Positions 5,819-13,600 of a stretch of DNA of 14,511 bases are shown piece after piece. The stretch is from NCBI GenBank assembly GCA_013372965.1, contig JABXIR010000125.1, positions 1 through 14,511 on the forward strand, given 5' to 3'. Both the position numbers and the translations under genes were made by a program. Every line of letters starts with the position of its first letter. Positions within the stretch are counted from its first letter, which is position 1. The stretch comes from Gammaproteobacteria bacterium. Lineage in GTDB: Bacteria; Pseudomonadota; Gammaproteobacteria; Pseudomonadales; DSM-25080. Below the pieces are notes generated by a model that was not told the DNA's origin, ran no database searches, and was given only the letters and a program-made list of their open reading frames with translations.

Positions 5819-8362
5819 ATGATGACTCCTTCTAAGTCAACACTTAAACTATCGGTTCTAGCCTCCGCAATTGCGCTTGCAAACGTGGCGACAGGCCAAG
5901 AGCTAGAAGAAATTCTGGTCACGGCGCAAAAGCGCGAACAAAGTCTCCAAGAAGTACCTGTGTCCGTCACCGCAATCACTGGTGACCAATTACAAAATAC
6001 GGTTATCAAAGACGTATACGATTTACAAACCAATGTTCCAGGATTGATTGCAGGCCAAAACCAAACGGCAAACACTGCAAACTTCTCGATCCGAGGTATC
6101 GGTACCTCAAGCCAAAACTACGGTCTTGAGTCCTCTGTCGGCCTTTACGTCGACGGTGTATATCGCGCACGCCAAAGCTCGATCATTAATGAGCTGGTCG
6201 ATTTAGAAGCGGTTGAAGTGCTTCGTGGCCCTCAGGGTACACTGTTCGGTAAGAACACACCGTCTGGTGCAATTTTGTTCCGTACTCAGGCACCAACGCA
6301 CGATGGTAGCGGCTTCATTAACGTCAACGTAGGTAACTACGGCTTAACGAACATTCAAGCGGCGAAATCTATCTCTGCTATCGAAGACGAACTTGCATTT
6401 CGCTTCACGGGCTTCTCATCTGAGCGCGATGGATACGGTGAAATCGTAAACCTCGACAAAGACATCAACGATCGCAACCGCTGGGGTCTTCGTGCACAAG
6501 CACTTTGGACTCCTAATGACGATCTATCGGTTCGTTTTATAGCCGATTACGCGGAACTCAACGAAACTTGCTGTGTTGCTTCAACCACATACAACAGTTT
6601 CGTGGCTAAAGGTCGTACAGGGCCAGGCGGTGCGCCGATCCCAGGTTCAGACACGCTATTTACATCACTCGGCGGTACAGTCCTCAGCGAAGATAACTTC
6701 TACGCTCGTCAAATGACATCTAACCACGTTCCGAACTCGGCTGTGGTCGACGAAGGCTACTCGCTCGAAGTTAGCTACGACGTAAACGAAGCTGTGACCC
6801 TTACCTCGGTTACTGGCCTTCGCTACTTTGGCTCATATGACTTCATCGATTCGGACTTCTCTGACGTTCGTATCATTAACACCATCAACGATGCACAAAC
6901 GGACTCGTTCTCTCAGGAGTTCCGTGTGAACTTCGAAAGCGACTCACTCTCTGCGGTCGCTGGTGTGTATTTCTACCGCCAAGAAATGGATCTCCACTAT
7001 GAACTTAACGGTGAGGATCAACTCGGACCATACGCAATTACGGCGCTCGGTCTAGACGCGTTCATCGGTGGTATCAACCAAGTCGCTGCTGGCGTAGCTG
7101 GCACTCCACTGGCGTCGTTGTTCCCAGGCGCAGCGGACCCGTTCTTTGCTGACTACGGTTCTCATCACGATGCATCACAAGACAGCGAGTCGACCGCGAT
7201 CTTCGGTCAGATCGACTACCGCTTCAACGACGCGTGGACGTTAACAGCTGGTCTTCGCTTCACCAGCGAAATGAAGGACCTGCAAACGAACTACTATGAG
7301 TTAGATGCGGGTAACCCTGCGATGTTTGGCCCAGCAACGTCATTAGCTGAACTTCAAGGCGTTCACGGCCCTGCTCTCGGACAAATCGGTGCGGCACTAG
7401 CCACCGGCGATTTCGCGACCGCTGCAGGTCTTATGCCTCAATTCCAGCCTTACTTCAGTCAAGGTTGGGGTAACTACTTGTTGGCCGTGCTTTCTCCACG
7501 TGCACCGATTGATGCAAACCTCGATGACGACCAGCTAACTGGCTCGGTCAAACTGTCGTATCAACCAACCGATGAAACCTTACTCTACGTTTCAGCGGGC
7601 ACAGGTTATAAGTCAGGTGGTACGAACACCGATCGTATCGACTCAGCATTCAACCCAGTGTTCAACGCCGAGACATCAACGACTTATGAGTTTGGTGTTA
7701 AGCAGGACATCGAAAGCATCGCGACGCGAATCAACGCAGCAGTATTCTTTACTGAAGTCGATGATTTCCAAGCGAACGCCTTCACGGGTACTGGCTTCAA
7801 CCTTCAAAACGCGGGTTCTCTTGAGTCAAGCGGTGCCGAGTTAGAGGTTCTTACCTACCTAACCGAAAGCACGCAGCTGAACTTCTCGTATGCTTACACA
7901 GATGCAACGTTCAAAGACTTCCAACAGGGTAACTGCTGGGTTGCAACGCCATGGCATACAGGTCAACCAGATCCGGGTGCTTCAGGCCAAGGTTTCTGTG
8001 ACCGCTCAGGTGATCGCCTATCAGGTATTCCTAAGCACGACGCAGTGCTTGGTCTGAACCAGTCGTTCGCAATCAGTTCTGGCGTTGAGGCATTCTTAGC
8101 TGCTGAGTACGTTTACCGCTCAGACGTCATGACCGATCAGAACAACGATCCGCTTAAGCTCCAAGAGGCTTACAGCGTTATCAATGCTCGTGCGGGTATC
8201 TCGTTCATCGAATCTGATGTCGACATCATCTTCTGGGGTCGCAACATCACAGATACTGAGTTCCGTTACACAGTATTCGACGTGCCACTTCAAGATGGTA
8301 AGCTAAAGGCCTACCCTGGCGAGCCAGCAACTTTCGGTATGAGTGTTCAGTGGAACTTCTAA
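5819..8362 (+). CDS. TonB-dependent outer-membrane receptor, ligand unknown
   Basis: This 847-residue protein has a signal peptide (hydrophobic about 10-23, probable cleavage after ATG at residues 24-26) and then the TonB-box-like EEILVTAQKREQ (about 30-41). The plug domain (about 45-160) shows FSIRGIG, VGLYVDGVY, VEVLRGPQGTLFGKNTPSGA. A 22-strand-type barrel follows and ends in the outer-membrane sorting signal VQWNF with terminal Phe. It imports an unidentified ligand using TonB/ExbBD energy. This plug sequence is typical of the large receptor class common in sphingomonads and marine gammaproteobacteria, whose ligands are mostly unknown. Only four cysteines are present, an adjacent pair near residue 245 and two near 710-735, all in probable surface loops. 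The start could be either of two consecutive ATGs (5819 or 5822) after AGGGAAGAG. It is followed by a strong terminator and a secreted propeller-like protein, probably of the same pathway. Confidence 0.93.
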   Translation: MMTPSKSTLKLSVLASAIALANVATGQELEEILVTAQKREQSLQEVPVSVTAITGDQLQNTVIKDVYDLQTNVPGLIAGQNQTANTANFSIRGIGTSSQNYGLESSVGLYVDGVYRARQSSIINELVDLEAVEVLRGPQGTLFGKNTPSGAILFRTQAPTHDGSGFINVNVGNYGLTNIQAAKSISAIEDELAFRFTGFSSERDGYGEIVNLDKDINDRNRWGLRAQALWTPNDDLSVRFIADYAELNETCCVASTTYNSFVAKGRTGPGGAPIPGSDTLFTSLGGTVLSEDNFYARQMTSNHVPNSAVVDEGYSLEVSYDVNEAVTLTSVTGLRYFGSYDFIDSDFSDVRIINTINDAQTDSFSQEFRVNFESDSLSAVAGVYFYRQEMDLHYELNGEDQLGPYAITALGLDAFIGGINQVAAGVAGTPLASLFPGAADPFFADYGSHHDASQDSESTAIFGQIDYRFNDAWTLTAGLRFTSEMKDLQTNYYELDAGNPAMFGPATSLAELQGVHGPALGQIGAALATGDFATAAGLMPQFQPYFSQGWGNYLLAVLSPRAPIDANLDDDQLTGSVKLSYQPTDETLLYVSAGTGYKSGGTNTDRIDSAFNPVFNAETSTTYEFGVKQDIESIATRINAAVFFTEVDDFQANAFTGTGFNLQNAGSLESSGAELEVLTYLTESTQLNFSYAYTDATFKDFQQGNCWVATPWHTGQPDPGASGQGFCDRSGDRLSGIPKHDAVLGLNQSFAISSGVEAFLAAEYVYRSDVMTDQNNDPLKLQEAYSVINARAGISFIESDVDIIFWGRNITDTEFRYTVFDVPLQDGKLKAYPGEPATFGMSVQWNF

Positions 8363-8381
8363 TCGTTTAAGCTGATTAATT

Positions 8382-8409
8382 AAAGCCGGGGCATGCCTCG
8401 GCTTTTTTT
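8382..8409 (+). terminator. Rho-independent terminator after the TonB-dependent receptor
   Basis: AAAGCCGGGG (8382-8391) pairs with CCTCGGCTTT (8396-8405), with one G-T pair and a CATG loop, and seven T's run from 8403 to 8409. This is a textbook intrinsic terminator 19 bp after the receptor stop. It ends 14 bp before the next start codon, so the downstream gene has no room for its own promoter between them. Confidence 0.93.
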
Positions 8410-8423
8410 ATGGGACATCACTA

Positions 8424-9539
8424 ATGAAAACTAACACTCTTGCTGGCTTGTTTCTTTTCACGTTAATCGCTAACACCAGCTATGCCGATCGGTTCATCGA
8501 AGGCGCAACGACACCAGCGCTCTCAATCAACAACAATCAGCTCATCGTGAGTTACCAAATCGAACGCGGTAACAAAACGTCACTTGTCGTGCACAATCTA
8601 AGCACCGACCGACAACAAACGATTGCTCAGGGCGACAATTGGTTCGTCAACTGGGCGGACTTTCCGAAGATCGCCACTAACGATCATCATTGGGTGACTT
8701 GGTACCTGCAACACTCAAGTGACGGGCAGTACGCGTATGACATCATGTTGATGCAGAGTTTCGACTCAGGAAACACATGGACTGATGCTATCAAACTACA
8801 CAATGACAATACGAATGCCGAACACGGCTTCGCCAGCATCGTTTCACACGATCAGCGGTTTACCATTGCTTGGCTTGACGGCCGTCATACCCAATCGACT
8901 GGCCATCAACATCACAGTGGGTCGGGTGCGATGACGGTTCGCTCAGCCACCATTAACTCCGACGGCACTATTAGCGACCGCCTAGAGCTCGATGCAAAAA
9001 CCTGCGACTGCTGTCAAACGGCAATCTTTCGCCACGAAGGTGAATCTCTAGTTGCCTATCGTGACCGAAGCGATGAAGAAATTAGAGATACCTCGATCAC
9101 TCGATCTGCGCCCAACGCATCGCCTGAACAGTGGTCCGAAGACGACTGGCAAATTAATGGCTGCCCCGTAAACGGTCCCACTGGATTTTCTTTGGAGCGA
9201 CCCTACGTGGTCAGTTATACTGCTGCGAATTCGCGAGGCGACGTTTATATAACCGATCCATCTGGAAGACGAGTTTTGCTGAGCAGCAACTCCATTGGTC
9301 GCCTCGACAGTGTTGTCTACAACGACATCGCTTACATAAGTTTCATTGAAACGCAAGACGACGACACGTTTGTCAAGGTTGTTGCATTCGATGGCGAAAC
9401 AGCGACGTCGCTACCTGAACGCATTTCACTGGGACGCTCTCGAGCGAGTGGTTTTCCTCAGATTGAAGCGCTCAATGGGCAGCTTGTGATTGCAACGACT
9501 ACCAGCGAAGGCGTCAGATTAACGTATATCGACCTCTAG
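8424..9539 (+). CDS. Secreted beta-propeller-like protein with Asp-box and CDCCQT motif
   Basis: The 371-residue product has a clear signal peptide ending ANTSYA (probable cleavage after A21), so it is exported. One perfect sialidase-type Asp-box, SFDSGNTW (112-119), and repeated strand-turn segments suggest a BNR-like beta-propeller. Its hallmark is CDCCQT (C194, C196, C197), followed by VAYRDRSDEEIRDTS and then NGCPVNGPTG (C247). These four are the only cysteines in the mature protein. The segments WFVNWADFP, EHGFASIV and AWLDGR are also ones I recall from uncharacterised secreted proteins often labelled exo-alpha-sialidase. I do not see a sialidase active site and would not use that name. 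A histidine cluster (H155, H161, H163, H164) precedes the Cys motif, so metal binding is possible but inferred. GGGA at 8412-8415 is the SD. Position after a receptor gene suggests a shared ligand. Confidence 0.8.
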   Translation: MKTNTLAGLFLFTLIANTSYADRFIEGATTPALSINNNQLIVSYQIERGNKTSLVVHNLSTDRQQTIAQGDNWFVNWADFPKIATNDHHWVTWYLQHSSDGQYAYDIMLMQSFDSGNTWTDAIKLHNDNTNAEHGFASIVSHDQRFTIAWLDGRHTQSTGHQHHSGSGAMTVRSATINSDGTISDRLELDAKTCDCCQTAIFRHEGESLVAYRDRSDEEIRDTSITRSAPNASPEQWSEDDWQINGCPVNGPTGFSLERPYVVSYTAANSRGDVYITDPSGRRVLLSSNSIGRLDSVVYNDIAYISFIETQDDDTFVKVVAFDGETATSLPERISLGRSRASGFPQIEALNGQLVIATTTSEGVRLTYIDL

Positions 9540-9550
9540 TAGCCCGCTCT

Positions 9551-9617
9551 GGCGTGGTGTATACATTTTCATTACTGACTTATAAAAAAATGTAATGAAT
9601 TCGAAGTACACCACGTC
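9551..9617. repeat. Two-tier inverted repeat after the propeller gene
   Basis: The outer arms CGTGGTGTA (9553-9561) and TACACCACG (9607-9615) are perfect complements, extendable by two bases on each side with one G-T pair. Nested inside, TTCATTAC (9568-9575) pairs with GTAATGAA (9592-9599). An alternative inner pairing is TACATTTT (9562-9569) with AAAATGTA (9587-9594); the two inner stems exclude each other. No T-tract follows, so it is not an ordinary terminator. It may stabilise the 3' end of the upstream mRNA or act as a DNA site. Confidence 0.6.
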
Positions 9618-9675
9618 AATTCTCGGCTTCAGACGATATCAACGCACGCGTACCGAGTAAAATCCAAACTAAACG

Positions 9676-9703
9676 TTGAAAAAAACCCGCAAAGCCTTAA
9701 AAA
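9676..9703 (+). promoter_or_regulatory. Candidate sigma-70 promoter for metF-metH
   Basis: TTGAAA (9676-9681, five of six consensus bases) and TAAAAA (9698-9703, four of six) are separated by 16 bp. A transcript from here would have a leader of about 50 nt before the metF ATG. It is the best promoter-like match in the gap, but the region is AT-rich and chance matches are common. Confidence 0.42.
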
Positions 9704-9746
9704 TCAACTTACATCAATATTTTTTGATACAACAAAGTTTTTTGAT
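9703..9746. promoter_or_regulatory. Cluster of ATCAA/TTGAT pentamers before metF
   Basis: ATCAA occurs at 9703-9707 and 9713-9717, ten bases apart. The inverse, TTGAT, occurs at 9724-9728 and 9742-9746, each within an identical nine-base TTTTTTGAT. The middle pair makes a 16-bp palindrome with a six-base centre. The arrangement, just downstream of the candidate -10, resembles a multi-site operator. It does not match the MetJ box or the MetR consensus as I know them. Confidence 0.35.
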
Positions 9747-9758
9747 TAAGGCATTAAC

Positions 9759-10685
9759 ATGGCGAATAACTTCCAATTACGTGACCGCTTAATCGAGCGC
9801 TCAGGGACACTCAAAACTCCCGAGGTCTCATTCGAATTTTTTCCTCCCTCGACAGAGGCGATTGAGCGCTCACTTTGGAATAGTGTGAGTCGACTGGAAA
9901 CACTGTCACCCAAATTCATGTCCGTGACCTATGGCGCGGATGGATCGACTCGAGAACGCACCCACTCCGTAATCAAAAAACTCCAAGAAACGACGTCTAC
10001 ACCGGTGATGCCGCACCTAACCTGTGTGAATGCTCCGCGAGATGAGATCGACCAAATCGCTCGCGAGTACGCTGAAATGGGCGTGACTAAAATCATGGCG
10101 CTTCGCGGCGATCCTACCACCGGAGCGGGCGAGGTCTATCAGCCGCATCCTCAAGGCTATGACTACGCAGTGGACTTAGTAAAGGGTCTCAAGAGTATTG
10201 CTGACTTCGAGATTGGTGTGGCGGCGTATCCAGAAGTTCACCCCGAAGCCCCTAGTCCTCACTTCGATTTGCAGAATTTAAAAGCAAAGTTCGACGCAGG
10301 TGCCGACTTCGCCATTACTCAATTCTTTTTTGATACGGACGCGTTTTTGAGTTTCCGAGATCGATGCCTGCTCGCCGGCATCGACAAGCCACTCATTCCA
10401 GGAATTCTTCCCGTGACAAACTTCGCCACACTGACTCGCTTTGCGAAGGCGTGTGGTACTCACCTTCCCAGCTGGCTCAAGAAAGCCTTTGAGGGCTTGG
10501 ATGAATCACCCGAGACGCGACAGCTCATCGCCGCCAACATCGCAATCGAGCAGGTGCTATCGTTACAAGCTGAGGGCGTCAACCAATTTCACTTCTACTC
10601 CCTCAACCGAGCGGAGCTGTGCTTTGCGGTTTGTCATGCGCTGGGCTTGCGTCCGCGTCTTACCACGGCAGTCGAGAATGCATGA
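9759..10685 (+). CDS. metF: 5,10-methylenetetrahydrofolate reductase (MetF)
   Basis: MetF is the flavin-dependent enzyme that reduces 5,10-methylene-THF to 5-methyl-THF, the methyl donor for methionine synthase. The 308-residue protein is of bacterial length (E. coli 296) and shows the family motifs in order: SFEFFPP with E26, the counterpart of catalytic E. coli Glu28; MSVTYGADGSTR; MPHLTC; MALRGD with D118, the counterpart of Asp120; AAYPEVHPEA; ITQFFFDTD; PGILPVTN; and FHFYSLNRAE near the C-terminus. The ATG at 9759 follows TAAGG a few bases upstream and places Glu two residues from E. coli numbering, supporting this start. Its TGA (10683-10685) overlaps the metH ATG, so product and consumer of methyl-THF are translated together. 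Confidence 0.97.
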   Translation: MANNFQLRDRLIERSGTLKTPEVSFEFFPPSTEAIERSLWNSVSRLETLSPKFMSVTYGADGSTRERTHSVIKKLQETTSTPVMPHLTCVNAPRDEIDQIAREYAEMGVTKIMALRGDPTTGAGEVYQPHPQGYDYAVDLVKGLKSIADFEIGVAAYPEVHPEAPSPHFDLQNLKAKFDAGADFAITQFFFDTDAFLSFRDRCLLAGIDKPLIPGILPVTNFATLTRFAKACGTHLPSWLKKAFEGLDESPETRQLIAANIAIEQVLSLQAEGVNQFHFYSLNRAELCFAVCHALGLRPRLTTAVENA

Positions 10686-13600
10686 TGAAACATGAAACCT
10701 CCCAACTCGAGCAGCTTATCAGCCAACGAATCGTATATTTGGATGGTGCGATGGGCACCATGATTCAACGCCACGAGCTCAGCGAAAGTGACTATCGTGG
10801 TGAGCGGTATTCAGAGTGGCACACGGATCTGAAGGGCAACAACGATCTTCTAACCCTTACCCAACCCGATATTATTAAAGAGATTCACACGGCATACCTG
10901 AGTTCGGGTAGTGACATTATCTGCACCAACACCTTCAATTCGAATCAGCCCTCTCTCGCCGACTATGATATGGAGTCGTTGGTATATGAACTAAACTTCG
11001 CCTCAGCTCAACTCGCAAAGTCGTGTACCGAGGCGCATTTCGAACTTACTGGAAAGCAGGCGTTCGTTGCGGGCGTGTTAGGCCCCACTAACCGCACTGC
11101 TTCGCTAAGCCCCGATGTGAATGACCCCGGTGCACGAGGAATCACTTTCGATCAACTCGTAGACACTTATCGAACAGCAACCGGAGCACTTCTCGACGGC
11201 GGCGCGGATGCAATCCTGATCGAAACTATTTTCGATACACTTAACGCAAAAGCCGCCATTTATGCTGTCGAGAGCGAAGCGGAAGCACGCGGCGTTTCGA
11301 TCGACATCATGATCTCGGGGACCATTACCGATGCGTCCGGCCGAACCCTTTCAGGGCAAACCGTCGAAGCCTTCTGGACCTCACTAAAGCACTCACGCCC
11401 TATCTCGTTTGGATTGAATTGCGCACTCGGCGCCGAAGAGTTGCGCCCCCACTTACAAGCGCTCAGCCTGATCGCGAGCTGTGCTGTATCGGCTCACCCA
11501 AACGCAGGTCTACCAAACCAGTTCGGCGAATATGATCAAACCGCAACTGAAATGGCGGACCTCATCGCGGACTTCGCGCGCGAGGGCTGGCTCAACGTCA
11601 TTGGCGGCTGTTGCGGTACGACGCCAGAGCACATCGAGCTAATCGTCGGGGCAACAAACCAGTTGGCACCAAGAAGCATCCCAAAGCGCGCGGCACGAAT
11701 GGAGTTGAGCGGACTCGAGCCACTGAATATCGACCAAAATTCTCTGTTCATTAACGTCGGTGAACGAACCAACGTCACTGGTTCAGCGGTGTTTCGAAAA
11801 CTTATCGAAGCGGACGATTATGACGCGGCACTTCAGGTGGCTCGGCAGCAAGTCGAGAACGGCGCCCAAATTATTGACGTCAACATGGACGAGGGCATGC
11901 TCGACTCACAGGCTGCTATGGTTCGCTTCCTAAATTTAGCAATGGCCGAACCCGACATCAGCCGTGTACCAGTAATGATCGACTCCAGTAAATGGAACAT
12001 TATCGAGGCAGGACTGAAGTGCCTTCAAGGGCGCAGCATTGTCAACTCAATTTCCCTAAAGGAAGGAGAAGCCTCATTTATCGATCAGGCCACGAGTGCG
12101 CTTCGCTACGGCGCTGCGGTAGTCGTCATGGCGTTCGATGAGCACGGACAAGCGGAAACCCTCGAGCAAAAGGTCTCAATTTGCCAACGCGCCTACGAGA
12201 TCTTAGTGAATCAAGTTGGTTTCGACCCTCAGGATATCATTTTCGACCCTAACATCTTTGCAGTTGCTACCGGTATTGAGAGTCATCGACGTTACGCCAT
12301 CGACTTTATCGACGCGTGTCGGGAGATCAAGCAATGCTGCCCTGGCGCGAAGATATCAGGAGGCCTATCAAACGTCTCATTCAGCTTCAGAGGTAATAAT
12401 CCCGTACGTGAAGCGATGCATTCGGTGTTCCTTTACCACGCGATTAAGGCGGGCTTGGATATGGGAATCGTGAATGCGGGTCAGCTCGAAATCTACGACG
12501 AGCTCGATCCTGAACTTCGCGAACTCGTCGAGGACGTCATGCTCGATCGCCGAGACGACGCAACGGATCGACTGGTCGATGCCGCGCCAAAATGGGCGGG
12601 TAAAGGCGCAGGACCTGCGAAAGAGAGTCAGCATGCTTGGCGAGAGTTAACGGTTCAGGAGCGACTCTCACATGCCTTGGTGAAGGGCTTAGATGAGTTT
12701 ATTGTCGAAGACACCGAGCAAGCGCGGTTGCAAGCGGAGAAGCCATTACACGTCATTGAAGGGCCCTTAATGGCCGGTATGAATCGTGTCGGCGATCTTT
12801 TTGGTGAAGGTAAGATGTTCCTTCCGCAGGTCGTCAAGTCCGCGCGCGTCATGAAGAAGGCAGTTGCTCACCTCATTCCATTCATCGAAGCCAGTCAGGC
12901 GGACGGTGAGTCTCACTCAGCGGGTACGATTGTGCTAGCTACCGTGAAAGGCGATGTACACGACATCGGAAAAAATATCGTCGGTGTTGTGCTTCAATGT
13001 AACGGGTTTAAAGTGATCGATTTAGGCGTAATGGTCTCATGTAATGACATCCTCCAAGCCGCTGACGAGCACAAGGCCGATATCATCGGCCTATCCGGTT
13101 TGATTACCCCTTCCCTCGATGAAATGGTGCACGTTGCTTCTGAAATGGAGCGCCGCGGCGACAGTCGCCCGTTACTGATTGGTGGCGCAACCACTTCTCC
13201 GGCTCACACCGCGGTAAAGATCGCACCCAAGTACTCAGGACCTGTGGTTTACGTTAAAGACGCCTCACGCGCCGTCGGTGTAGCACAACAGCTACTCGGC
13301 AGCGATTGCCAAACATTTATCGAGAAAACCCAAGCAGACCAGGCCAATAAGCGCAAGCTTCACGCTGGAAAATCTCGCACTTCGCTCGACAGCTATACGC
13401 TCGCTTTCGAGCGTCGTTTGAAATATAACCGCGAGAACAAACCGTCGAAACCCAACACCATTGGGGTGTTCACCGTAACACCTTCCCTTAGCGAGTTACT
13501 TGACTACTTCGACTGGATGCCATTCTTCAATGCTTGGCAGTTTAACGGGCGCTTCCCAGACTTGCTGAATGACCCAAGAAAAGGGCAAGAAGCAACCAAG

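Larger units (their letters stand above)
9540..9758. other. Gene-free region upstream of metF
   Basis: This 219-bp AT-rich stretch has no gene. It contains a large interrupted inverted repeat right after the propeller gene (9551-9617), a candidate promoter (9676-9703) and a group of ATCAA/TTGAT pentamers (9703-9746). No recognisable SAM, SAH or cobalamin riboswitch core was found by eye. Confidence 0.6.

Noticed and set aside
8424..9539. Calling the propeller protein an exo-alpha-sialidase
   Set aside because: Only a single Asp-box supports it, and that is a structural motif; no sialidase catalytic set is visible.
9632..9639. MetJ box near AGACGATA
   Set aside because: A single partial match to AGACGTCT with no tandem neighbour; MetJ sites need adjacent repeats.
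9618..9758. SAM, SAH or cobalamin riboswitch before metF
   Set aside because: No conserved core sequence of these classes was seen by eye; the leader after the candidate promoter is only about 50 nt. A covariance-model search would settle it.
10619..10681. Upstream extension of metH by 21 codons
   Set aside because: Lies within conserved metF codons; starting at 10682 reproduces the E. coli zinc-ligand numbering exactly.
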